From UBA7328 sp036479115 (GTDB lineage: Bacteria > Bacteroidota > Bacteroidia > Chitinophagales > Saprospiraceae), in contig JAZGFD010000085.1 in the NCBI GenBank assembly GCA_036479115.1, positions 11,856 through 75,855 on the forward strand: 64,000 nucleotides of DNA, given 5' to 3'. Position 1 is the stretch's first letter; every line of letters starts with the position of its first letter. The translations under genes and the position numbers were made by a program. The notes beneath the pieces are model-generated. The model worked only from the letters and a program-made list of their open reading frames with translations. It had not been told where the DNA came from and ran no database searches. Shown here in pieces: positions 51,833-60,338 of the stretch.

Positions 51833-53503
51833 TTATATGACTCTCACCATTTCCATTAGCTCTTTAGCATTTGTAATGGCCGATGGAGTAGGAGGATTGC
51901 CACTTAGCATTTGTGCTATCTCGTTTATGCGTCCATCTCTGTCTAGTTTCTTCACTCTAGTGTATGACCTTTGAGCGCTGTCTTCTTTGTAGATAAAGAA
52001 GTGCTCGTCTCCATAAGCCGCCACTTGAGGGGAATGAGTGATGGCAATAATTTGGTATTTTTCAGAAAGATCTCCTATTAATGCACCCATAATGAGAGCC
52101 ACTTGACCAGATACTCCAGAATCTACTTCATCAAATATCATTGTAGGGAGATTGGTTTTATCAGCAATTATAGATTTGATACACAATGCCAGTCGTGACA
52201 TTTCTCCTCCCGAAGCTATACTCGTAATGGGGTTTAAAGGAATACCTTTATTTGCACTAAAGTGATACGCTATGTTGTCTTTGCCATTATCTTCATAATT
52301 GAGCAAAGGTTCTATAATTACTTCAAACCTTGCATTTGGCATAGAGAGTTTCTGCAAAATTACTTCTATCGCTTTGCCAAATTCTGAGGATACATCTTTC
52401 CTTGATTTTGTTAGCTTATTGGCTGCATTTTCCAGATTTTCTTCATGCAATTTTAACTTTCTTTCTAGTGCAATAATATGTTCGTCAAGGTTATCGTTAC
52501 GCTCTATTCTTACTCTTAAATTTTCTCTTATTTTAATTAATACGTTGATATCCGATTCTTTATGTTTTTTTTGAAGTGAATAAATGAGATCTAATTTATC
52601 TTTTAGCTCTAAAATTTTATTTTCATCGTATTCAATCTCTTCGGCCAGTGATTCACTTTGACGTTGAATATCGAGAAGTTCATCATTTACATCGTCCAAA
52701 CGCTCTTTGATCGAGGCCATGGTAGGATTGATTTTCGAAAGTTGTAGCATGTCTTTAGAAAGATCGGACAGTTGTTCTGAGATATTGGGGTCGCTATTGG
52801 TGATTACTTGTGAGAAGTTATTTAGTACATGTTTTATTTCTTCTGCATTATTTAGTGTTTGATATTCGGATTCTGCATTTGACAAATTTAGCTCATCTAA
52901 GTCTGCCTGATCCAATTCATTAAGCTGAAAATTGAGATATTCTAATTCTTGTTCTGATTGTTTGCCTTTGTTTTTAAGTGCATTAAGTTCACTAAGAGTG
53001 GATTTGTAATCTTGAAAGTATTTTGCATAATTTGTTCTCACTTTTTCATTTCCTGCCATTGCATCTACATAATCTCTTTGCTTATTGGCATCATTGATAT
53101 CCATTGTGTCAAATTGTTGATGTAAGTCAATGAGAATTGCTCCTGTTTTTCTCAATGTATTTAATGTAACAGGTGTATCATTAATAAATGATCTTGATTT
53201 TCCTTTATTATTAATCTCTCTTCTGATCAATATCTGGTCATTTTCTATGTCAAAATCATCTTCATGATAGATTCGTCTTTTTACAGCTTCAGAAATAGTA
53301 AAGTCAGCTTCTACCACACATTTTCTGCTTTCATCATATAGCACTTTAGTATCAGCTCTTGCACCTAGTACCATATTTAATGCGCCAAGTATGATGGATT
53401 TACCTGCACCCGTCTCCCCTGTAATAATATTGAGATTGATGTTGAAGTCAAATCGAACTTCTTCAATGATGGCATAATTTTTTATGGATAGACTTTTCAG
53501 CAT
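51833..53503 (-). CDS. recN: DNA repair protein RecN
   Basis: 556 aa, SMC-like. The N-terminal ATPase half has MLKSLSIKNYAIIEEVRFDF and Walker A GETGAGKS (about 32-39). A coiled coil spans about 165-375 (many Glu/Lys/Leu heptads). The C-terminal half has the signature ASGGEMSRLALCIKS, Walker B TMIFDEVDSGVSG and the switch THSPQVAAYGD. It acts in double-strand-break repair by bridging or tethering DNA ends. Last gene of the hemC operon, 12 bp after the TPR protein gene. Length is normal. Confidence 0.95.
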   Translation of the reverse strand: MLKSLSIKNYAIIEEVRFDFNINLNIITGETGAGKSIILGALNMVLGARADTKVLYDESRKCVVEADFTISEAVKRRIYHEDDFDIENDQILIRREINNKGKSRSFINDTPVTLNTLRKTGAILIDLHQQFDTMDINDANKQRDYVDAMAGNEKVRTNYAKYFQDYKSTLSELNALKNKGKQSEQELEYLNFQLNELDQADLDELNLSNAESEYQTLNNAEEIKHVLNNFSQVITNSDPNISEQLSDLSKDMLQLSKINPTMASIKERLDDVNDELLDIQRQSESLAEEIEYDENKILELKDKLDLIYSLQKKHKESDINVLIKIRENLRVRIERNDNLDEHIIALERKLKLHEENLENAANKLTKSRKDVSSEFGKAIEVILQKLSMPNARFEVIIEPLLNYEDNGKDNIAYHFSANKGIPLNPITSIASGGEMSRLALCIKSIIADKTNLPTMIFDEVDSGVSGQVALIMGALIGDLSEKYQIIAITHSPQVAAYGDEHFFIYKEDSAQRSYTRVKKLDRDGRINEIAQMLSGNPPTPSAITNAKELMEMVRVI

Positions 53504-53515
53504 TTTTCTTTTCTG

Positions 53516-55456
53516 TTATCTTAGTAAGTCATTATAAGCAGCGACCCCTTTATATCCTCTTTGTTGCGCATTTCTGAGGTCAGCCTTTGCATTATTAATA
53601 TTGCCAGAGTCGTAGAAGGCTTTTGACCTTTCGTAGTAATATATGCCTTTATTGGCATTGTATTGTATGGCTTTGTTAAAATCTACAAGAGCCTCAACAG
53701 GCCTTCCTAATATACGCCTTAACCTGCCGGCCTCATACCACAAATCAGAGTTGTATGGATTAAATCCCAGATAAGTTTGAATGTCGGATAATGCATCATT
53801 AGGCCTGTTTACAAGCTGATAAATAATTGATCTGTTTAGATATGCTACAGCGTGGTTTGGGTTGGTTTTAATGGCATCAGAAAAATATCTTAGGGCGTTA
53901 CTTCGATCCTCCATTTTGGCAAATATTGCACCTAAATTGGTCATGTATTCTGCGTTATCAGGTTCTATGCTTAATGCTTTTTTATAATCTTTAAGTGCAT
54001 TGGGCCAATCTCTTCTCGCTGAAGAATTAAAGTACAATTTCCCTCTGCTATTATATGCAGCGGCTTTTTCTGGGACCAATTCTATTACTTGAGAATAGTC
54101 ATTGAGGGCTTTTTGAGTCTGTCCGTTATCACGGTAATAATTTGCTCTATTCCCCCATGCCACGGTGATATTTCTGTGATATTTTAATACATGAGTCCAC
54201 AAAGTGTCGGAGTCTTTCCAAATTTTATTTTGTTGGAAAGAAAGAAAAGAATATCCTAATATAACGACTACTCCCACTCCATAAAAGGCATTTCGATATT
54301 GACTATATTTATTTGAAAAATAATTAAAATAATAGGCTATAATAAAAAACAAACCTATAAAAGCAATGTAGGTAAATCTATCTGCTAAAAAGCCTTGTCC
54401 GGCTCCTAGTATTTGTAATAAAAAGAAGATATTGAAACTAAAAAATGCCAAACCGAAAACAACAGCTTTGTTACCATTTATCCAAGCCTTATAAAACCCA
54501 TAGAGATATAAAGGCACCAGAGCCATTGAGGCGTAGATGTACCAAGGCATCGTTTCAGGATATGGATAAAGTGGCAATGTTTCATAAGGCACGAGGCTCT
54601 TAATGAGATACACCATATAAGAGTAACTGCCTACAAATAACCGCTGAAACAAGGAATAAGTAGAACTGGTTTCCAGTGACCCCTGTTGGCCCAAAACAAA
54701 AATCCCAATAATTCCCATGGCCAATGACATGGCGAAAAAAGGTATTTTTTCGATAATAAGGCTCCATCCAATTTTTCTATTTCTCCAATAGTCTATGGCT
54801 AACATGCTGAGAGGGAGAGTTACTGCTTGGATCTTAGAAAAAAGCGACAATGTGAATAAGACAAATACCCAAATCAGGTATTTTCTCTCTTTTTTACTTC
54901 GGTGATATTTTACGTAATTGATTAAAGCTCCAAGGTAAAATGCTCCAAATAGTACGTCTTTTCTTTCTGTCACCCAAGCTACTGACTCTACCCTAAGAGG
55001 ATGTACAGCAAAGAGCAAAGTAACTCCTAAAGCTACCACATGATTTACTTTTAAAAGTAGCATTAACCGAAAAAGAAGCAAAGAACATATGATATGTAAT
55101 AAGATATTATTCAAATGCCAGGGCATTGGATTTTCAAACCCGAAAAACAATTTTTCAAATGCAAAGGTGGCTATGGGAATAGGGTTGTAATTCCCTATTA
55201 CTCCCGAAGTGAATATTTTGCCCAATTGAATGCCAATGTTCTCCGCTCTGACATCCATTATATTCTTATTTTCTAAGAAGTTGCGATCATCATCCCAGTT
55301 AACAAATCCATTCTGAAGGCTGGGAGAAAATACAGCAAAAGTTAGAACAGAAATTAAGAAGATGAATTTCCAGTTGGCAGTATCTCTCCAAAACCGAAAT
55401 GTCAGTTTTGAGTTAATTCCTTTTTTTTTCTTTTTAGTCTTTTTTTCGATACTCAT
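53516..55456 (-). CDS. TMTC-like polytopic membrane protein with C-terminal TPR repeats
   Basis: 646 aa from the ATG at 55456 (MSIEKKTKKKKKG); a longer frame to 55579 crosses into the hemD region and is rejected. About ten TM segments (residues 30-420) carry the family features FVNWDDDRNFLEN and VHPLRVESVAWVTERKDVLF, typical of TMTC/glycosyltransferase C-type proteins. The C-terminal 220 residues are TPRs (GNRANYYRDNGQTQKALNDY, AAYNSRGKLYF, EYMTNLGAIFAKMEDRSNAL). Eukaryotic TMTCs transfer mannose to cadherins; bacterial relatives are poorly understood. A glycosyl- or lipid-sugar transferase role in the inner membrane is plausible. Between hemD and recN. Confidence 0.8.
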   Translation of the reverse strand: MSIEKKTKKKKKGINSKLTFRFWRDTANWKFIFLISVLTFAVFSPSLQNGFVNWDDDRNFLENKNIMDVRAENIGIQLGKIFTSGVIGNYNPIPIATFAFEKLFFGFENPMPWHLNNILLHIICSLLLFRLMLLLKVNHVVALGVTLLFAVHPLRVESVAWVTERKDVLFGAFYLGALINYVKYHRSKKERKYLIWVFVLFTLSLFSKIQAVTLPLSMLAIDYWRNRKIGWSLIIEKIPFFAMSLAMGIIGIFVLGQQGSLETSSTYSLFQRLFVGSYSYMVYLIKSLVPYETLPLYPYPETMPWYIYASMALVPLYLYGFYKAWINGNKAVVFGLAFFSFNIFFLLQILGAGQGFLADRFTYIAFIGLFFIIAYYFNYFSNKYSQYRNAFYGVGVVVILGYSFLSFQQNKIWKDSDTLWTHVLKYHRNITVAWGNRANYYRDNGQTQKALNDYSQVIELVPEKAAAYNSRGKLYFNSSARRDWPNALKDYKKALSIEPDNAEYMTNLGAIFAKMEDRSNALRYFSDAIKTNPNHAVAYLNRSIIYQLVNRPNDALSDIQTYLGFNPYNSDLWYEAGRLRRILGRPVEALVDFNKAIQYNANKGIYYYERSKAFYDSGNINNAKADLRNAQQRGYKGVAAYNDLLR

Positions 55457-55493
55457 AATGTGAGGTATATCATACAAATTTATCCAATTCTTA

Positions 55494-56162
55494 TTAGAAA
55501 TTATTAAGATATGTCTGAACTTCCTTAGCCATTGCTTTTTCTGTGGGTTCAGAAGCCATTTTGTTGTTGGTTTTTCCAATTTTTTTTAAACCTTGAAGCG
55601 TGGTTGGCCCAATGGCAATGTTAAAATGTTCTCGACTAGAAAATTTTTTATAATAAGTACTTACTGCCATAGGGCTTGTAAATACGGCTATGTCTGGAAT
55701 CGGTACATTGAAATCAGTCTTGGGGACATTATTATATACGATTATTTCTTTATTACATTTATTTTTTAGAAGAATTTGAATACTGCGAATGGAATTTTTA
55801 CCCACTATATACAAACAAGTAGAATCCCCAATTATAGCTTTGAATTTTTTGGCAACGTTTTGTCTTTCACCAGTGCCAATAAAGTTAACTGTAATGGCGT
55901 ATTTATCACTGAGGTATTTTGCCGTGGCAGCCCCAAAGGTTGCTACTTTTCTGGCTTTAATTTCCCCATTTTGTTCTAAAAAATATTTGACAGCAGTCTT
56001 AGAATAAAAGAAAATCCAATCAGCTTTTAAGTCGTTATAAGGAAGAGGAGAAAACTTTATCAAAGACATATTATAAATCTCTATGGCATTAGAAGTTAAC
56101 ATGTTTTTAAAAACACTAGTTTCTTCTAAATACCTGGATATGAATATTTTATACTTCTTCAC
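55494..56162 (-). CDS. hemD: uroporphyrinogen-III synthase
   Basis: 222 aa from a GTG at 56162 (VKKYKIFISRYLEET), chosen because the family starts with this strand; an ATG at 56186 in frame adds eight residues inside the exonuclease gene. Two-lobe HemD features: FISRYLEE, WIFFYSKTAVKYFLEQ, ATFGAATAKYL, FTSPMAVSTYYKKF and IAIGPTTLQGLKKIG. It closes and inverts ring D of hydroxymethylbilane to make uroporphyrinogen III. hemC is two genes upstream. It overlaps the preceding exonuclease-like gene by 14 bp. HemD is poorly conserved, but context supports the call. Confidence 0.82.
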   Translation of the reverse strand: MKKYKIFISRYLEETSVFKNMLTSNAIEIYNMSLIKFSPLPYNDLKADWIFFYSKTAVKYFLEQNGEIKARKVATFGAATAKYLSDKYAITVNFIGTGERQNVAKKFKAIIGDSTCLYIVGKNSIRSIQILLKNKCNKEIIVYNNVPKTDFNVPIPDIAVFTSPMAVSTYYKKFSSREHFNIAIGPTTLQGLKKIGKTNNKMASEPTEKAMAKEVQTYLNNF

Positions 56163-56748
56163 TAAAAAAAATATCTTCGAATGCACCTGCTTTTTTAAGT
56201 GCTATGAAACAGCGTGATGCTGCTATAACATCAGCTCTGGCGTTACCAGAGGGGGAGAATCCTTGTTTGAAAATAGTCGTATGCATCTCCTGAAGTGAGG
56301 GCCATTTGTATCCACCTCTTTTACCTTCTAATTTGCAATAGAAGGTAGCCTCATGCATAAGGCAATAAGATTCTTTATGTGCTAAAAAATTACCCATGGC
56401 ATTGCGATAACATTCTGCGCCTACTATTGATCCATTTAGCTTAAGATTATGAGCAAATATATATTGTGCTTTATCACTAGAAGCCATTAATTTTTCTAGG
56501 ACTTTTGGTAGCTCATTTCCATTGTTATTGAATTCATCCGTTTCTACATGGATATTTTTTATCAGCTTTTCATTGATAGTATAGTCATCTGGAGTAATTA
56601 AATAATTGTGATCTTCTATAGGTTTAAGATCTTCTCCTAAAAGTATCCAGCTGATGTGCATAATTCTTGGCCAGTTTGATACTTTTGAGATATCCGCTTT
56701 ATATGTCTTTGGTTTTCCTGCTGTTGATGTGTCAAATATTAAGTACAT
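56149..56748 (-). CDS. DnaQ-fold exonuclease-like protein with degenerate active site
   Basis: 199 aa, RNase H/DEDDh-type fold. ExoI site reads FDTSTAG (residues 5-11) instead of FDTETTG, so the first Asp is kept but the paired Glu is Ser. ExoII region reads AHNLKLNGSIV, with Asn where Asp is usual. ExoIII reads GNARADVIA, where the histidine preceding the last Asp appears replaced by Gly. Three of five catalytic residues are thus changed, while the fold and frame are clean, suggesting a non-nuclease binding role. It lies between hemC (9-bp gap) and hemD (14-bp overlap), a conserved-looking coupled arrangement. The residue assignment is by eye. Confidence 0.75.
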   Translation of the reverse strand: MYLIFDTSTAGKPKTYKADISKVSNWPRIMHISWILLGEDLKPIEDHNYLITPDDYTINEKLIKNIHVETDEFNNNGNELPKVLEKLMASSDKAQYIFAHNLKLNGSIVGAECYRNAMGNFLAHKESYCLMHEATFYCKLEGKRGGYKWPSLQEMHTTIFKQGFSPSGNARADVIAASRCFIALKKAGAFEDIFFSEEV

Positions 56749-56757
56749 GTGTCAAAA

Positions 56758-57666
56758 TTATGTGGTCATTTTTAATTTTGTCGCTACTCTCTCTGCGAGA
56801 TTTGATACCGTAGATTGTGATATTTTGACTGAGAGCAATGGCACATCAGCCCCATTAGAAAAGGCGGCATGACAATGATAATTAAGCGCGATATCTCTGT
56901 AGCAATATACCCCTAAAGGGACTTGGCAACCACCATCCATTAATTTGAGCACTTTACGCTCCACGTTTATACTAGGCAGAAGGTGAGTACAATGCATTGT
57001 TTTTAACAGCCGCCTCATTTTTAAATCATCCTTTCTACATTGATAAGCCAATACGCCTTGGGCGGGTGCAGAAGGAAATTCTGTAGGGTCTAATTCGATT
57101 ACCATATGGGCTGAAAGGTCAATTCCTAAACGTTCTACCCCTGCAGCAGCCAGTACAATGGCGTCTAGTTCAGCATCATTTTCAAGTTTTAATATTCGAG
57201 TAGGCACATTGCCTCTTATGTCCTTAAAAAATACATCCTGCTGAAAATTACGAAGTAGTACTTTGCGCCTAATTGAAGATGTTCCTATTTTCCCATTGCT
57301 TTTAATTTTCAAAGGATTAGATAAGTCAATGCTTTTATTTTGAATGATAAGGATGTCTGCTGGATTAGCACGTTCTGATATGCCTCCTATTACTAAACCA
57401 GATGGCTGTGTAGTAGGTAAATCCTTCATAGAATGAATGGCTACATCTACACTATTGGTAATAAGTGCATCCTCTATTTCTTTTGTAAAAAAACCTTTCC
57501 CTTCTAGTTTGTCAAAACCCACATTTTGAATTAAATCACCTTTGGTTTTAATGATTTTTATTTCAGACTCGATTCCTTTATTTACCAAAAGAGATTGAAA
57601 AAAATTTGCTTGCCATAGTGCCAACTTGCTCCCTCTTGATCCTATTCTTACTATTTCTTTTCTCAT
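56758..57666 (-). CDS. hemC: hydroxymethylbilane synthase (porphobilinogen deaminase)
   Basis: 302 aa. It begins VRIGSRGSKLALWQAN, followed by IHSMKDLPTTQP, GTSSIRRKVLLRNF, DAIVLAAAGVERLG, PAQGVLAYQC and the cofactor-bearing cysteine in DGGCQVPLG. It assembles four porphobilinogens into hydroxymethylbilane on the dipyrromethane cofactor. First gene of the operon hemC - exonuclease-like - hemD - TPR protein - recN. It is divergent from lpxD with a 145-bp spacer, in which I saw no clear TAnnTTTG box. Confidence 0.94.
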   Translation of the reverse strand: MRKEIVRIGSRGSKLALWQANFFQSLLVNKGIESEIKIIKTKGDLIQNVGFDKLEGKGFFTKEIEDALITNSVDVAIHSMKDLPTTQPSGLVIGGISERANPADILIIQNKSIDLSNPLKIKSNGKIGTSSIRRKVLLRNFQQDVFFKDIRGNVPTRILKLENDAELDAIVLAAAGVERLGIDLSAHMVIELDPTEFPSAPAQGVLAYQCRKDDLKMRRLLKTMHCTHLLPSINVERKVLKLMDGGCQVPLGVYCYRDIALNYHCHAAFSNGADVPLLSVKISQSTVSNLAERVATKLKMTT

Positions 57667-57811
57667 TGCTGCAAAAGTCTGTTTTTATTTGAACTAAAGA
57701 AAGTAGAATTTTTTATTCTTTCTTTTAAAGGCCAAATTGTGTGGAATATATCAATCTCTGCTATTAACGAAAAATAAAATAAACATTTGAAGATAAAGTT
57801 ATCTTTAACTT

Positions 57812-58879
57812 ATGAAAATTGTTGCCCAAAGCGCCTCTGATATTGCACTTCTAACCAATGGTAGAATAGAAGGGGATTCGGATAGAAAAATATGTAATAT
57901 TTGTAAAATTAATGAACCACAGCCCAATTCTCTATGCTTTTTAGCGAATCTTAAGTATGAAAAATTCCTCTATTCTAATCATTCGATGACAGTATTAGTG
58001 GAAGAAGGATTTATTCCAAAATTAACATCCAAGAATACATTGATATATGTCAATGATGTTTATGCGAAATTTTCAAAAGTTTTAAAATTGTATTCAAAAA
58101 ATGAAAATTTAGTATTTGAAATTGATAAACTTTCTGCTGTATCTAAAAATACTGTGATAGGCAAACGTGTAAATATTGGAAAGTTTACCGTCGTGCAAGA
58201 AGGCTCAGAAATAGGTGACGGGAGTAATATTATGGATCAAGTCTATATAGGGAAAAATGTAATAATTGGGAATAATGTACTTATTTATCCTGGTGTGAAA
58301 ATCTATGATCTAACGGTCATAGGAGATGATGTAGTTATTCATTCCAATGCTGTGATAGGAAGTGACGGTTTTGGATTTTCTGTCAAAGAAAAGGAATATG
58401 ATAAAATTCCACAAATAGGAAATGTCATTATAGAAGGCAAAGTAGAAATTGGTAGCTGTACTACTATTGATAGGGCCACCATTGGTTCCACATTAATAAA
58501 AAAAGGCGCTAAACTTGATAATCTTATCCAAATAGGACACAATGTAGTGATAGGAGAACATGCTGTTATTGCTGCCCAGACTGGGATTGCAGGCAGTACT
58601 GAGATTGGGGCTGGGAGTATGCTCGGAGGACAAGTAGGCATAGCTGGCCACTTAAAAATTGCTCCTTATTCTCAGATACAAGCAAAATCTGGAGTAGCAT
58701 CCTCTATTGTAGATTCTGGTAAAAAATGGTATGGATATCCTATTCTTCCATATACAGATTATCTAAAGTCATATTCTGTTTTTAAAATACTACCCAGGCT
58801 ACTAAAAAGAATAGTAGAGATAGAAGAAAAACTAAAGAATGTATCTTTTAAAAATGAAAGAAATAATAGTGATTTCTGA
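57812..58879 (+). CDS. lpxD: UDP-3-O-acylglucosamine N-acyltransferase
   Basis: 355 aa. The N-terminal uridine-binding domain (about 1-105; NSLCFLANLKYEKFLY) precedes a left-handed beta-helix of hexapeptide repeats (about 110-320; IGDGSNIMDQVYIGKNVIIG, VIIEGKVEIGSCTTIDRATI). The catalytic histidine is in QIGHNVVIGEH, and AAQTGIAGSTEIG and AGQ/GGQVGIAGH follow. A coiled C-terminal helix ends LPRLLKRIVEIEEKLKN. It adds the second acyl chain in lipid A synthesis. Alone in its transcript as far as visible; usual lpxA/lpxC neighbours are absent. Confidence 0.93.
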   Translation: MKIVAQSASDIALLTNGRIEGDSDRKICNICKINEPQPNSLCFLANLKYEKFLYSNHSMTVLVEEGFIPKLTSKNTLIYVNDVYAKFSKVLKLYSKNENLVFEIDKLSAVSKNTVIGKRVNIGKFTVVQEGSEIGDGSNIMDQVYIGKNVIIGNNVLIYPGVKIYDLTVIGDDVVIHSNAVIGSDGFGFSVKEKEYDKIPQIGNVIIEGKVEIGSCTTIDRATIGSTLIKKGAKLDNLIQIGHNVVIGEHAVIAAQTGIAGSTEIGAGSMLGGQVGIAGHLKIAPYSQIQAKSGVASSIVDSGKKWYGYPILPYTDYLKSYSVFKILPRLLKRIVEIEEKLKNVSFKNERNNSDF

Positions 58880-58964
58880 AGTAGTGTGATTTTGAGAAGA
58901 AAAATGCTATTATTATTTTAATAAGCACATTTATTAATTGCAGGGTTATTAAAATTAATAACAG

Positions 58965-59022
58965 AAGTATAGCGAGAAAAGAGCTTTTTCAATCCAAAAT
59001 TGATACCATCTGAGGAGTTATA
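58965..59022 (-). repeat. half of a family A element, reverse orientation
   Basis: Read on the minus strand: ATAACTCCTCAGATGGTATC, AATTTTGGATTGAAAAAGCT, CTTTTCTCGCTATACTTC, which is the left half of the long A subtype. The right half is not recognisable. It lies next to the family B copy at 59,036. Confidence 0.55.
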
Positions 59023-59035
59023 ATAATATATTATT

Positions 59036-59195
59036 GAGCCCACTCCGGAAACACACAAAATTAAAAAAGTTTCTTTTGGCGATCTTTATATTTTTTTCAA
59101 TTAGCTGATACTCAGGCATCACCGAATCTCAATAAATGTAAATCACATCCAAAACAACTCATTTTGTGAAAAATGTCTGTTACCGGAGTGGACTC
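59036..59195 (+). repeat. family B element with perfect 6-bp flanking duplication
   Basis: 160 bp with strong inverted ends, GAGCCCACTCCGGAAACA and TGTTACCGGAGTGGACTC. It is flanked by ATTATT on both sides (59,030-59,035 and 59,196-59,201). Internal B blocks: TTCTTTTGGCGATCTTTATA, CAATTAGCTGATACTCAGGC, ATCACCGAATCTCAATAAAT. It is one of the best-preserved copies. Confidence 0.83.
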
Positions 59196-59232
59196 ATTAT
59201 TGAAAAATAATATGCTGATGCAAGGAGAAAAA

Positions 59233-60249
59233 TTAAAATAGAAGCCACTTTTTTGCATTTTCAACCCAATCATTTTTATTGTCTAATGTAGCCGACAATG
59301 GAAGTTGAGCAACTCCTAGAATCCGCCTTAATATTTCCACCCCTCCAAATGAAAAAACCAAATCACTGTTGATCAATTTGTTTTTTTCAATTTGTGCAAT
59401 AAAGTATTTCAAAATATTTTCTTGTTGTTTGGACATAAATAGATGAGCCAATAAAACGCCCCAATCAAATTCGGCTGGTCCAATAAAGGAAAATTCGGCA
59501 TCAATTACCTTTAGACCAAACTCAGTTTTCATAAAACTCCCTGGGTAAAAATCTCCATGAATTAATACAGAATGTTTTGAGTATAGATAATAAGCACCCA
59601 GTGCCTTAATTTTATTTACCAGTTTTTCATCGCTTATTACAGATTCAGCAAGAGAAGAAAGGCCAGATTGGATTTCATCAAGTGAAAGGCCATTATCGGG
59701 TTTAAATGGAAGGTCAAAAATGTGTTCATGATTGAGATGTCTCATTGCATAATTGTCGGGATATGACTGAATAGTAATACCGTGTAGATTGTTTAAATAG
59801 TTACAGAGTGTAGCTATTTCAAACGTACTTATACTTTTCCCTGAATACAAATGAGAATAATCAGAATTATCTCCTAAGTCACTCATTATCAGCATGTAGT
59901 GATGTGGGAAATGGCCTAGTAGGAGAGGAGAATGAGCTGATAATATCGGATCATGATTGGTTATTTTAATAAATTTAGCTTCTACATTTATTCGACCTAT
60001 CGGAGCTGCAATATGAGGATATTTTTCAACCCAAGGCCTCGATTGTTTTATAATAATAGATCGATTGGTGGTTACAGCTCTGATCACACAATTCATATTC
60101 CCATCACCTGCCTTTGAAAGTGTCTTTAGCATTTCTTTTGACCCAAGTATGCCTTTGGATTGTAATAATGATTGTAATTTTAGTTTATGGTTTTTGGATA
60201 AGAAAATACTGTTAGGATGAAGTTTTAAAAACTGTCTTTCTCCACTCAT
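59233..60249 (-). CDS. aminoglycoside-phosphotransferase-fold kinase, methylthioribose-kinase-like
   Basis: 338 aa. The N-lobe has SKAGDGNMNCVIRAV and the ATP-site lysine in IIIKQSRPWVEKYPH; the C-lobe has the catalytic HGDFYPGSFM and metal Asp in VIDAEFSFIGPAEFDWGVLL. GDGNMN, the KQxxPWVE-type segment and HGDxxxGS are the forms seen in methylthioribose kinases, which phosphorylate 5-methylthioribose in methionine salvage. Other sugar or amino-alcohol substrates remain possible. It is divergent from the nucleoside hydrolase fusion gene with 89 bp between starts. Confidence 0.72.
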   Translation of the reverse strand: MSGERQFLKLHPNSIFLSKNHKLKLQSLLQSKGILGSKEMLKTLSKAGDGNMNCVIRAVTTNRSIIIKQSRPWVEKYPHIAAPIGRINVEAKFIKITNHDPILSAHSPLLLGHFPHHYMLIMSDLGDNSDYSHLYSGKSISTFEIATLCNYLNNLHGITIQSYPDNYAMRHLNHEHIFDLPFKPDNGLSLDEIQSGLSSLAESVISDEKLVNKIKALGAYYLYSKHSVLIHGDFYPGSFMKTEFGLKVIDAEFSFIGPAEFDWGVLLAHLFMSKQQENILKYFIAQIEKNKLINSDLVFSFGGVEILRRILGVAQLPLSATLDNKNDWVENAKKWLLF

Positions 60250-60338
60250 TTGCCATTAATTTTTTCGATTTCCACTTAACAATTGGGAAAATTACGAGAA
60301 AATTAGAAAATTGTGGTTCATTTTAAAATTACACTCTC

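Noticed and set aside
55457..55579. 41-residue extension of the TMTC-like protein
   Set aside because: It overlaps the hemD coding region and lacks a family match; the inner ATG precedes the Lys-rich start and first TM.
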